NCBI GenBank assembly: GCA_963514095.1
Contig: OY741270.1
Location: 28,226,084 to 28,290,083, forward strand
DNA length: 64,000 nt
Direction of reading: 5' to 3'
DNA from: Eutrigla gurnardus
Taxonomy: Eukaryota; Chordata; Actinopteri; Perciformes; Triglidae
Shown: piece by piece, positions 1-11,820 of the stretch
Position numbering within the stretch: position 1 is the first letter of the stretch
Layout of the letters: every line of letters starts with the position of its first letter
Program-made: the position numbers and the translations under genes
Notes under the pieces: generated by a model
What the model was told of the DNA's origin: nothing
The model's database searches: none
The model's input: only the letters and a program-made list of their open reading frames with translations

Positions 1-36
1 GTTTAATTGCTTTATTATCAATATTTTACATACATG

Positions 37-585
37 TATGGAATTGTCTGTACTTGTCTGGACGTGTCTGTACTTGTCTGTACTTGTCTGGACGTGTCCA
101 GACTTGTCCAGACTTGTCTGTACTTGTCTGTACTTGTCTGGACGTGTCCGGACTTGTCTGTACTTGTCTAGACGTGTCTGTACTTGTCTATACTTATCTA
201 TACTTGTCTGTACTTGTCTGGACTTGTCTGTACTTGTCTGGACGTGTCCGTACTTGTCTATACTTGTCTGTACTTGTCTGGACGTGTCTCTACTTGTCTA
301 TACTTGTCTGTACTTGTCTGGACGTGTCTCTACTTGTCTGGACGTTTCAGGACTTGTCTGGACATGTCTGTACTTGTCTGTACTTGTCTGTAATTGTCTG
401 TACTTGTCTGGACGTGTCTCTACTTGTCTATAGGCTACTTGTCTGTACTTGTCTGGACGTGTCTCTACTTGTCTGGACGTGTCAGGACTTGTATGGACAT
501 GTCTGTACTTGTCTGTAATTGTCTGTACTTGTCTGGACTTGTCTGTACTTGTCTGTAATTGTCTGAACTTGTCTGGACTTGTCCA
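37..585. repeat. 10-bp minisatellite
   Basis: About 55 tandem copies of a 10-bp unit alternate between TGTCTGTACT and TGTCTGGACG types, with scattered single-base variants. One interruption (TATAGGC) lies near 430. Open frames on both strands here exist only because the unit lacks stop codons. It lies in the intron upstream of the first gfra4 exon seen. Confidence 0.95.
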
Positions 586-1745
586 CATAGCCACACTATG
601 GTCAAGGCATATGCTCTGCAATCTAAGGCTAAGTCGCACCTACATTTAAAATGATTATTCACATTATTAGTGGATTTGCTAAAAAGTCAGGGAATGGTCA
701 CTTCTCCTCAACCAATAGCAAAGAAGTGACCGTCGTTGACCCCACTTAGCAGAACCCACATTCAGCCCGAATGGCTTCCTTGCCTGCGTTCACGCATGTG
801 TGACCGTGCCCTTATATCCTGAGACCTTTGACAATCATCATCCATGTTGACAGTCCTGACCTTTACGGGAAAGGAGAGTCCACAGCGGGGGAAGCTATCG
901 TAGCTTCGCTGTCTTTCACAAAAAAAAGTTGATGTTACGAATACATCTCTTGAATCAACTTTGTGGGTTTATCGTTCCGTTAGCAACCAAGCTAACTCGC
1001 TTTCTTGCTCGCCAGCAACACGTCCTGTTACTGAATGCTCCGATGCTGCAGCAACTTCAACTGTTTTTTTTTTTCAGTCTCTTGTTGACAGAAAATGGAT
1101 TGTCTGGGAAAATATTAATTTTCATGGCTAATGCAGCGGTATCTTCCCCCCACTGTTGTGTTCAATTTGAAGTGCTTTGTTGACGTGGCGGCCTTGCACG
1201 ACGGCGTTCCCTCATGGCAACAAATGGGCTCCGTGTGTCTGGGAAGATAGGTCCGACTGGTATATGTTCATTTAGATTTAATTAGTTAGCTGTGTTTAAT
1301 TCTTTCAATTGTCACACTCATTAAGTGTTTAATTAGTTAAATTAAATTCTGCAATCATTTTCTGAATGCAGGAATTAATGGCAGGCTGGGCAGGAAGCAG
1401 CCCTGTGGAATAGTCATTATTAGAGCGGGGCCCTTATCACTCGGGAGTCACGCATGACTTTCCTGCCGAAGTGCTCGGAAAATATATATCAGCGTAGGAC
1501 CGAGACATCATCAGGATCGGTAAATTGACTGACCATCTGTAAAAGATGAATTATATTATTATGTTCTGTGTGAAAATCCCCGTGTTTGCAGAAGACTTTG
1601 ATGAAAACAAAGATTTTGTTCAAATTGAAAATGAATTGTCAACGCCTCGATCGGAAAACTATTAATGTCTGATGGAGTCATTAAAATTCGGAGGGCGTAT
1701 TTCTGCCAGTCACTAGACACGGCGTCCTCTCACCCATCCAGTCAG

Positions 1746-1784
<39 letters not shown>

Positions 1785-2677
1785 TGACGCCAAATGGTGG
1801 CCAGCGTTTAATCTAGTTCCTCTTCAAATGTCAGAAAGACAAAGGGCTTCATCTGTCACGGCTATCGATCAGGCATTATTCTCCACTGCTGCCCCGATGG
1901 ATGGGGGCACCTCAAGGCTCCCTGCGCGGCCCCCACGCCAATCCCCCCCCTGCACCAGTCAGCTGGCATTAACCGCCGGCCTGCAGAGAGGATGCCTTCC
2001 CTTAGCAGTACAGCCTATGAGTTTCACGCACATCATTACGATGACATGACAAACGAGGGAGAGCGGGGAGACAGCGGGAAGAGAGCGGGGAGTGGCGGCG
2101 CCTGAGGGGGGATCCCGTCGCAAATGCCAGTCGGCGGGGCCCGCTGATGCGATGTGATGGCCGTGATAGCGTTGTAGGATGACGCTAGGAGATGATGATG
2201 ATGATGATGAGGCTAGATGTCTCGCCGACTGGCAGGAAAGGTGAAAGGAAGGAAAGGGAAGAGCGGGCCGTGGGGAGGAAGCGTTTATATGGAAGATCCA
2301 TATTTGTCCAATCTCCTCGCGGCCCGGAGAGCGCCCGCGGTATTTAGAGAGCAGAGAGCAGAGCAGAGGCTCATCTTTGCCCCTCGTTGACTCTTTTACA
2401 GCCTGGCAGCCTTCCAGAAGATGGCATGCTGGGAAACGCGGGGGAGTGGAGGGGGGTAGACTGATGACTGTCGCCAAGGGTGACTGGAGCGCTGCAGAGC
2501 GGGGGATCTTGATGGGTGGAGGGAGTTGATGTAGGAGTAGGTAGGTTAGCGTTGTGGGTTTGGTTGGGGGGAGGAAGCACAGGTGACGGCCACCGCCTCG
2601 GTCACACAACGCGTCCAGCCACCGCCGCCGCCGCTACACACCAGTAAGTGATGGATGCCATGTTATTACTCCCACAG
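586..2677. other. Non-coding, upstream gfra4 intron
   Basis: No exon is recognisable here. The stretch 1260-1380 is AT-rich with several TAATTA/TTTAATTA homeodomain-type cores and could be a conserved non-coding element. A (CT)n run lies at 1748-1781 and a short (GAT)n run at 2193-2210. The segment ends in the polypyrimidine tract and CCCACAG acceptor of the exon at 2678. The large exon that normally precedes it in GFRA genes was not found, so it is probably before the window. Confidence 0.6.
1748..1781. repeat. (CT)n microsatellite
   Basis: An uninterrupted CT dinucleotide run of about 34 bp. Confidence 0.98.
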
Positions 2678-2787
2678 GTCTCGCTGGGCACAGTTCCAGT
2701 ATGATTGCCAGCCGTCGGAGCAGAGCGCCAGCGGCTGCAAGCAGGAGAACTACGCGGCGTGTCTGCTCGCGTACACCGGCCTGATTG
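2678..2787 (+). CDS. gfra4: GDNF-family receptor alpha, domain 3 exon (gfra4-like), first exon in window
   Basis: This internal exon of a GPI-anchored GDNF-family ligand co-receptor signals with RET at the plasma membrane (family knowledge). The acceptor is CCCACAG and the donor GTAAGA. The exon is 110 bp; its first base completes a codon and it leaves one base for the next exon. It reads SRWAQFQYDCQPSEQSASGC, then KQENYAACLLAYTGLIG: a GFRA domain-3 pattern with three cysteines and the family motif ENYxxCLLAYxGLIG. It splices in frame to 4050. GFRA4 is favoured over GFRA1/2/3 because of the ASGCKQENYAAC wording and the neighbouring attractin gene. Choosing between gfra4a and gfra4b needs an alignment. 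The exons for the N-terminus and domains 1-2 are not in the window. Confidence 0.92.
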
Positions 2788-4049
2788 GTAAGAACTAAAT
2801 CTTCTCTGTGGCAGCATCGGGCCTTTCAGCCCCGTGATGGATCAGGAACAAAAAGGTTTTGGAGGGGTGGGAAGGCTGGACATGCAGACAAGTGCACCGA
2901 ACAGGACTCAAAATGAATGAATCAACAATCGGGGATGAGGAGCATGCGGCTCGGCGATCGATGAAACGCTGATTAATGTGGCTGCAGCGCGGCCGCGGCC
3001 AAGTCGCCGGCATTATACGTGCACTTACAACTATCGACTGGTGTTTTTGAGAGAATTATCCCCGACGTGATGATGAGTGGGTGCAGGCAGAGGTGTGAGA
3101 ACACGGCTCCTGTACTTTAGATGGAGAAAAGAAGGGAAAAAAGTCACATAATGCACAATAGGTTGTTTAAAGCCCACGCAGTCTAAGCATATCATTATGG
3201 GACAACAACGCTGCAACATAACTGATGCATTAAGAGGAGAACAAAAGCTCATTTAGTTGGAGGAAGTGAGGATAAAGAACGATGTTGATTGGCCGATCCA
3301 GACTACTGGAGTAGAAGTGAGACTCTGAGGTGTTGTTTGGAAGTCTGGGACCCCAGAAAATCAATGGAGGTGATCACAACTTTTCTTTTTTTTTTCTCAC
3401 CACACAACCTCAAAGACCAGCAATTCTATTTCCCAACTCTTTTAGAAAATAATAATAAAACACACAGTTATATTACCCTTTTTCCAGGAGAATGACTTCA
3501 CATTCACTTCCTGCTAAAAAAAAAATAAAGAATAGAATAAAAATTAAATTGAATATAAATAACACAATGAATAAAAAATATATTATTTTAATAAATTAAA
3601 ATCAAATATATTTTTCTATTTTATTTTTACTTTGTCACACTACAGTTAAGAGCGTAATTGTAAAGGATAAAAATGGTTATAAATACTTTTAGTGCAAGAG
3701 TGCAAAAATGTGAACAGATGTGAAAAGTAGACAGAAATGGAAACAATAGAGAATTATATGTTATGAATACACTGACATGCACACTAATAACTCAATTTAT
3801 CCTGATTATAGCGACACAATGATGTAAATTCCATTATTTGATAATAAATCATGTCATAATCAGGCTGAGAAGAACAAGATTCAACCATTTATCTTTTTAT
3901 GACGTAAAATCCCACATAGCTCAAAGTTTAATAACTTAAATGAACTCATACTTCAGCGGTCTCGTGGTGGGTTCGAGTGCTGCGTGTAAAACCCGGTGAT
4001 GTGAGAAGTCGTGGCTTGTGAACACGCCGCTGTTTTTCCTTCCTCACAG
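2788..4049 (+). other. gfra4 intron (1.26 kb)
   Basis: A GT-AG intron between two domain-3 exons. It is AT-rich around 3520-3620. No gene, RNA or clear mobile element is visible. Confidence 0.85.
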
Positions 4050-4184
4050 GAAGCACGGTGACTCCCAACTACCTTGACAACTCCACGTCCAACGTGGGAC
4101 CCTGGTGCTCCTGCGCCGCCAGCGGTAACCACCGGGAGCAGTGTGGCGACTTCCTCAGCGCCTTCCACGACAACGTCTGCCTGA
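4050..4184 (+). CDS. gfra4: gfra4 domain 3 exon, second exon in window
   Basis: A 135-bp exon with acceptor CCTCACAG and donor GTGAGT. The base carried over from 2787 plus GA gives Gly, then STVTPNYLDNSTSNVGPWCS and CAASGNHREQCGDFLSAFHD followed by NVCL. Family hallmarks are TPNYxDN, PWCxC, ASGNxREXC and the final NxCL. Four cysteines continue the domain-3 disulphide set. An N-glycosylation sequon (NST) follows PNYLD. The wording ASGN-RE is closer to what I recall of GFRA4 than of GFRA1 (NSGNDLEE) or GFRA2 (GSGNMEEE). It ends on the first base of a Lys codon completed at 14363. Confidence 0.93.
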
Positions 4185-4510
4185 GTGAGTAACCTCCGAC
4201 CTCGTCAGCGTGAGAGAGTCTGAACAAAATCATCCATGATGCTTCACAGTCCTTTGATGTCACGGTAACATTACAGCGAGTCAGGCGGAAAGAAGTTTTA
4301 CTGCTCTCAGAACTGTATCTGTAGGCTTCAGGTGAATTTATAGAATTTAATTTTTAAGGCATTTTTTTGTGTAATTTTAACATAATTTCCTTTAATTTCA
4401 CTGTTTTATTCAACAACATACAAACTACGGTACATTGTAACATCTCACTCTGTACTTTCTTCTACTTTTACTTGAGTAAAGGATGTTGAATCAGTACTTC
4501 CTTTTTGAAC

Positions 4511-6369
4511 GTATCTCTACTTCTACCTGAATGCAGAACGTGTGTACTTCTACTTGAGTATAGAACATCTGTACTTCTACTTAAATGTAGAATATGTGTA
4601 CTTCTACCTGATGCAGAATATCTGTACTTCTACCTGATGCAGAATATCTGTACTTCTACCTGATGCAGAACATCTGTACTTCTACTTGAGTATAGAACAT
4701 CTGTACTTCTACCTTAATGCAGAACATCTGTACTTCTACGTGATGCAGAACATCTGTACTTCTACCTGATGCAGAACATCTGTACTTCTACTTGAGTGTA
4801 GAACATTTGTACTTCTACTTGAGTGTAGAACATTTGTACTTCTACTTGAGTGTAGAACATTTGTACTTTTACTTGAGTGTAGAACATTTGTACTTTTACT
4901 TGAGTGTAGAACATTTGTACTTTTACTTGAGTGTAGAACATTTGTACTTCTACTTGAGTGTAGAACATTTGTACTTCTACTTGAGTGTAGGACATTTGTA
5001 CTTCTACTTGAGTGTAGAACATCTGTACTTCTACTTGAGTGTAGAACATTTGTACTTTTACTTGAGTGTAGAACATTTGTACTTTTACTTGAGTGTAGAA
5101 CATCTGTACTTCTACTTGAGTGTAGAACATCTGTACTTCTACTTGAGTGTAGAACATTTGTACTTCTACTTGAGTGTAGAACATTTGTACTTCTACTTGA
5201 GTGTAGAACATCTGTACTTCTACTTGAGTGTAGAACATTTGTACTTTTACTTGAGTGTAGAACATTTGTACTTTTACTTGAGTGTCGAACATTTGTACTT
5301 TTACTTGAGTGTAGAACATCTGTACTTCTACTTGAGTGTAGAACATTTGTACTTCTACCTGATGCAGAACATCTGTACTTCTACTTGAGTGTAGAACATT
5401 TGTACTTCTACCTGATGCAGAACATCTGTACTTCTACTTGAGTGTAGAACATTTGTACTTCTACTTGATGCAGAACATCTGTACTTCTACTTGAGTGTAG
5501 AACATTTGTACTTCTACTTGATGCAGAACATCTGTACTTCTACTTGAGTGTAGAACATTTGTACTTCTACTTGAGTGTAGAACATTTGTACTTCTACTTG
5601 AGTGTAGAACATTTGTACTTCTACTTGAGTGTAGAACATTTGTACTTCTACTTGAGTGTAGAACATTTGTACTTCTACCTGATGCAGAACATCTGTACTT
5701 CTACTTGAGTGTAGAACATTTGTACTTCTACTTGATGCAGAACATCTGTACTTCTACTTGAGTGTAGAACATTTGTACTTCTACTTGAGTGTAGAACATT
5801 TGTACTTCTACTTGAGTGTAGAACATTTGTACTTCTACTTGAGTGTAGAACATTTGTACTTCTACTTGAGTGTAGAACATTTGTACTTCTACTTGAGTGT
5901 AGAACATTTGTACTTCTACCTGATGCAGAACATCTGTACTTCTACTTGAGTGTAGAACATTTGTACTTTTACTTGAGTGTAGAACATTTGTACTTTTACT
6001 TGAGTGTAGAACATTTGTACTTCTACTTGAGTGTAGAACATTTGTACTTCTACTTGAGTGTAGAACATTTGTACTTCTACTTGAGTGTAGAACATCTGTA
6101 CTTCTACTTGAGTGTAGAACATTTGTACTTCTACTTGAGTGTAGAACATCTGTACTTCTACTTGAGTGTAGAACATTTGTACTTCTACCTGATGCAGAAC
6201 ATCTGTACTTCTACTTGAGTGTAGAACATTTGTACTTTTACTTGAGTGTAGAACATTTGTACTTTTACTTGAGTGTAGAACATTTGTACTTCTACTTGAG
6301 TGTAGAACATTTGTACTTCTACTTGAGTGTAGAACATTTGTACTTCTACTTGAGTGTAGAACATTTGTA
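4511..6369. repeat. 27-bp minisatellite (VNTR), 1.86 kb
   Basis: Roughly 69 tandem copies. The main unit is 27 bp and contains TACTTCTACTTGAGTGTAGA. A second 26-bp unit type contains TACTTCTACCTGATGCAGAA and is interspersed singly, for example near 5350, 5410, 5460, 5680 and 6185. The first 250 bp hold the most diverged units, while later units are near-identical apart from TTC/TTT. The 27-bp unit is nine codons without a stop on either strand, so long spurious frames arise on both strands; the 26-bp units shift them. The first units resemble the ACTTTTACTTGAGTA stretch common in fish interspersed repeats, which may be the seed (inference). Confidence 0.97.
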
Positions 6370-8402
6370 ATAGTCTCTCGGTGAACCCCCCCCCCCCACA
6401 CCCTCCCCACGCCTCCATGTGTTTGACTCCATCATTTTCCTGCACAAAGACTCGCAGACAAACAACCTCCTGAGTGATGGCAGCAGTGACAGACTGTTGT
6501 TATTAATAGCTGCTGGCACGCCGTGATGGCTTACTACATATAATATCTGTTTGTTTAGATTATGCCGGGATATTTATCACTCCCTCGGGGGGGAAAATAA
6601 CGCAAAAAAATGGATTTACAATAATAGAAACATGTTTTTTAAGAATGATAAAATGTCAGTGAGTGATAAACTGCAGCTCATGTTCCATAAGGATTATCCG
6701 CCAAATCCTCTGTAGTCTGTTACCTTTTGTTGTAGCTTATATTCATCCAACAACAACAAGAAGAAGAAGAAGGAGAGCCGAACAGCTCCAATGATGGGAG
6801 ATCATCCCTCTGAGTGAGTGATGGCATAAACTAATACAAGCTGTAGCTGCTGGTGTCACAGCAGACAAGTTTATTCTGAGTTATTATTCTTTCTAGAAGG
6901 AGACAGATTCTTATAAAAGCCGCTGACGGTTCGGAGCAAAATATGATGACAAGACAGGATGTCAGCGCTCGTTAAGTCTTGTTAAGTCTGTATTCGGTTA
7001 TGACAGAAACAGCAAATAACTTCTCATCGGGTCTCCAGTCCAACCAGTCTAACCAGCAGTGTGAAAGTGAAACCAGGATAAACTTTTTAATAAAAGGTTC
7101 TGATTGAAGGTGTATATATTCAGAACTTTTAATTATTTATGATATGTCGGGCCATAAAAGCTGATGTACAGTGTCATTATTTTAAAACCATAAACATTAA
7201 TATTTTACAGCTGAAAATGTATTTTTTTTGTCCCCGAGCAACAACAACAATGCTGCTTTAACAATGAGAACTCGTGAATATAAAAAAACTTAAAAAGTAA
7301 AATATTTTATAAGTAATTTGATTGCAATATGAACAATGGTATTTTTTTTTACAAATGAACACAATAACTATACCCTGTTATAGGGTAGTAAATATTATTA
7401 CAACTTATTGCCTTAACTCTTCTCCTTTGTTTGTCCAAATATAGATATCCATTAAGTATTGTTTTCCTGTACTTCTAGGTTGATATTTATTTATTTATTT
7501 TTCTGTATTATTTTTCTCATTTTGCACTCAAGTTCTCAATCAAATGAGAAATTCATCTAATTTTCCAGGTATTTCATTCACTCACTAAGGGGACAAACTT
7601 AGGCTTTGCTAGGTGATTTCATGAATAATTATGTTTTTTTTATTGAATTACTACAAAACATGCTGCACTTTTACATAAATGTTGATATGAAATCAGCTTT
7701 ATCAAAAGAAGATTTTGGCCATATACCTGTATTTACAGTATAATTTATTTAATTTATCACTTGCATGTTAAGATCGCATAGCCCTTTATTAATGCTGCAG
7801 GAAATAAAAAAATAAAAAAATATTTTCTTTTAGAAAATTAGAAAATAGAGTAATAAATCAATCTAAAAATGTATAAGAAATCCCAATGGAATATCAATAA
7901 AAGTAAAAAAAAAAAATGTGAAGAAAGTTAACTAAAATAAATAATTAAGTTATATTGCACATGATATTGAAAATGTATTAATATTGGAATATAATATTAA
8001 TATTTCACAATTCAATAACATTTTATTTATAGTGTCATATCACAGCAGACACTTAACACATTGGGCAGGACGAGAACACGCTCATGATTCTCATGCTTTT
8101 AGAAATCTCATGCAAACCAGGCTCTTGGTATCACAAAGGGTTCCACGCAGTATCGCGTGACACTGAGAGGTAGTTTTGCACACCTCCCTTCATGTAACCA
8201 AACCAAAGCCCAACAGATGACATCACCGAGGGACGAACACGACTGCGTCTGAGCTGCTTTGCCACCAATTAGAATCCATTTCTGAAACATCCGGTGAAAA
8301 ACTCGTCACTCAGCGAGATAATGAATCAAATTTGTGAGCGACATCTGTTCTCCGGGTAACAAATGGGACGTACGGAACCCGGCAAACCTCCCGGCGTGGT
8401 CA

Positions 8403-8414
8403 CATATATTATAT

Positions 8415-8449
<35 letters not shown>
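8403..8449. repeat. (TA)n(TG)n compound microsatellite
   Basis: A TA-rich run followed directly by an uninterrupted TG run. Confidence 0.95.
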
Positions 8450-9664
8450 CCCAGCTGGTTTGACGGATGCCTTGTGTGTTTTTAATGAAAGTCCTCGTGT
8501 GCATCCTTCAGCCGGTGGGACTGGCACACTTTGCCGAGGCAGCTCCTGTGTTTACTGTAAGCTCCTCGGAGAGGCAGGAAAACAAACCTCAGACTTGACT
8601 GGCCTCATTTCCCTGCGTCTGAGCAAACAAGCGCTCCCTCTCCTCCCGCCTCATGCTCCATAACGAGGATGAACCAGTTTTCTAAAAGGGGCGAAAAAAA
8701 AAAAGAGAAGAAAATTCCTGCAGCTCTCATCTGAACCGGAGGTCAGTCTCGTTTCGCCAGACTCGGGTTCTATTTCTGGGGTTTGGAAAGCATGTATAAT
8801 TGTTTGGCAAATGACGGGTTTGGATGCGAGCCCAACAATTGGGGGAAAATGAATCCGCCACATCCCCCCCACAATACACCGGCGATGAAGTTATTCTGCA
8901 GCCAAGAGGACTCCCCGGCTCTGTTGCACAAATGGACAGCACCATCTTCAATTAAATAAATCCTCCTGGTCTCTTTTTGGTGCTTACCTCCCTTTTTTTG
9001 CGACCAGCATGCATTGGGGGCGGTGTGGTGGCGAGGGGTCCCCTGTGCTGTTGTTCTGGGGCCTTCCTTGCTGAGACAGGGCTTCAGATGGCCTTTGATG
9101 ACTTGGTAAATGAATGTAATTTGGTTTCCTGCCTCCGAACTAATGAGGTGGGCAGAGAGAGAGACTCGTGGCGGGGAAGAATACAGTCGTTTTGCAGACG
9201 AGAGAAAAAAAACAGCTGAAAAAAGATTCCTTCTCTGCCGAGCGAATGCACTCAGGTTTTTAAGAAACAGCTGTCACCCTTTCTTACCTCCTCATCACGG
9301 CCATAATAAGCGCATCACTATGCAAAACAGCAGCTCTGGACGTCTTCATCCTCCCAACGCCGAGTGCATCGGGGTAAAAAAAGGAAAAGCAGAGGACAGA
9401 TGGAGGTGAAGCTCATTTATTTTTTCTACTGTTTTTTCTGGTAGTTAAATTGGTGTTATAAAGGCGAGCGGGCGATATGTCAGCCAGGCTGGGGACAGGA
9501 AGGAAAGATGGCGTTTTAGGACCACTGTAGAAAAAAAACCCAAAACACGGGAGTCAACCTCCCATGAAGGTACGCATGTATTTATTTTTCTAATGAATCC
9601 ATGTGACAATGCCTCGTTAAGGTCTTTAAGGTGATGATGCTTATTGTTGGTTTTATTCATATGA

Positions 9665-10144
9665 GGCCAAATCGTCATCTTATGTGTGTTTATTGATCCG
9701 GGGCGGTTGGGGGTAATGGTGCGTTCCAGTTACACTCGGAAGTCAGGGTTTCTGAGCTCCGAGTCGGAACTTTCAACTGGAACTCGAGGTCGGATTTCCG
9801 ACTCGTAAAGTCGGACGATCGACACAAGCCCGAGTTGACATTTAAAGATGGCTGCCCCGGTTGTTAACAGTTTTTTAGCCGTTGGCTACTTTTTTCCGAC
9901 TTTGTAACTGAAACGCTGATAGTTTGGGTGTGACGTCATTCCCAGCTCCGACTTCCGAGGTAAATGGAACGCACCATGAGATGCTAGCAGTAGCTTTCAC
10001 TTGTTGTCATAGCAACAGCAAACATCTGGTCTTAGTGGAACCAAGCCACTTGTTTATATCAGCTATGACAACAAGTAAAAGCTACCATTAGCATCTTAGC
10101 CCAACCGGCCGATCAATAAACACCCATAAGATGATGATTTGGCC
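9665..10144. mobile_element. Foldback (MITE-like) element interrupted by a second foldback
   Basis: The outer arms are imperfect inverted repeats of about 45 bp. The left arm starts GGCCAAATCGTCATCTTATG at 9665, and the right arm ends CATAAGATGATGATTTGGCC at 10144. Both contain GTTTATTGATC or its complement. Inside the right half, 9979-10098 forms a second palindrome (GATGCTAGCAGTAGCTTT against AAAAGCTACCATTAGCATC). The inner element at 9716-9977 interrupts the left half. No open frame of interest is present. The family is not identified. Confidence 0.8.
9716..9977. mobile_element. Inner foldback/MITE with 13-bp terminal inverted repeats
   Basis: ATGGTGCGTTCCA opens the element and its exact complement TGGAACGCACCAT closes it. 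Subterminal inverted words (TCGGAAGTC against GACTTCCGA) extend the pairing. It is 262 bp and non-coding. The flanks do not show an obvious target duplication longer than 2 bp. It lies inside the outer foldback at 9665-10144. Confidence 0.8.
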
Positions 10145-11797
10145 AACTTTTTTTCTCGGCTCCGTTTTAAATTTTTTTTCCCTACAGTGGCCGGAATACG
10201 CCGTCGTAGGAACCTATGAAGTCAGGAAAAAATATCCCCTGAGGGAGAAACTAAAAAGTCATAGAGATGCGAGATGGTTGGTGCTCAAACAGCCAAACAT
10301 TCACAAAGGAACGGTCACAACAGCCCGCCACTGAAGACATGTATCGGCGCTTCATCCCCTCACTTCCCCCCCTCAGCCATCAGCCCGCACATTTGAGCGC
10401 CGCAGCGCGCTTCCTCACCTGTCCCAACGCTAATGGCCGAGCAGCGCTATTAGCACGCCTTTTCCTGTGAGGTGCTGAATCCGTTCCCTTATTAGCTGCC
10501 GGGGTGGCGGGAAGAGCTCATAGGTGTCCCGCCGCCGCCGCCTGCGTGGTCGATGCTCGCCGCTGCACCAGCGGAGGGAGTCGAGTCGAGGCCCCACATT
10601 CATTACTGCAGGATTTTGTTTGCTATGGATAGATGGATCAATTTGTTATGATCCTGTGAGAAATCAATGTTTGTGTGTCACGCCCCGATACTCCACTGAA
10701 GGCTTTGAAATCCCACCACTAATAACCAGTGAGTCGCTTCTGAAAAATCGGAGGGGGGTAGGAGGGGGTCTTCTCCTTCTTCTTCGCCGGGGAAACAGAT
10801 GGAATAATGGTGTGATTTCTTTCCCCCACATCCATCTTACAGTAAAAGCTGTGTATATTAATTGATGAGACTTTCATTCATGTCTTCATTTTAAGCACAT
10901 TTTTAATTGAAGTGACTTTCATGCAGACGTAATCGCTGCACAGTAGCCCATTAGGGTGAATGAAAACGAGTGCTTATGGAATATTAATCCATCACACGAT
11001 CACGTTATTCACTCTGGGTGTGTGTTGTAAATCAGCCGAGAACGTGATGTGACGGGACGGGTACGAGACCACGCAAAGTACCACCAGAATATAAATTATG
11101 CATAGAGCAGGATGTACATAGTCCCTTCCAGCACAGCATACTTACTGTAAGTGACCCGTTTAAATATTTAACGTGATCGTAATATCATTAGAGACGATGG
11201 GAAATTGAAAGAAAGCTGACTGGTGTTCAATGTTCAAATATTCCGACCTGACGAAGATGCTTGATGGAAGTTTGGGAAGCGAAGGTGTGAAGTAACTTCC
11301 TGTTATCATTTCATACGCAGCGCAAACATCATTGACGAGAGATGACGGTGGATTCAAAGGCACTCTCGGTATTTTGAAACTATAACATGACGGCACAGTT
11401 TAAATTTAAATGAAATTGTGAGTTCACGCCAGGAAATGACAGAACTTTAATTGTGAGACTTTTCTTGGAACATAATCGCTCCCTGTGGCTTCAATAATAT
11501 TCAACATGTTAATATTAATCAACATATATTCAGCATCTCTATAGTTTGTTGATTGGATGTCGTGACTCACGCCGTAGCTGCTTTCAGTCATTACTCATTT
11601 CCTGCAGTCTGGACTGGATGTTCACCTCCCACGTCCATCCAGTTAACTTCTCATTGTTCGAGTCACAACAGGTGCGTCCTTGATGGAAGTTTTCAAATTA
11701 AAATTCCACCCTCCGATGCATATATGCATTAGCATTTCATAACGATATTATTCATTTCCACTTCTCACAGTGCAGTAAAGGAGTCTTGCAGGAGTTG

Positions 11798-11820
11798 GTG
11801 TGTGTGTGTGTGTGTGTGTG
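11798..11820. repeat. (TG)n microsatellite
   Basis: A short uninterrupted TG run in the gfra4 intron. Confidence 0.95.

Noticed and set aside
1959..2609. 216-codon frame on -
   Set aside because: It is low-complexity Pro/Ser-rich sequence antisense to a GFRA intron, with no family match or splice context.
4762..6445. Several frames of 60-198 codons on both strands
   Set aside because: All are translations of the 27-bp minisatellite, whose unit lacks stops.
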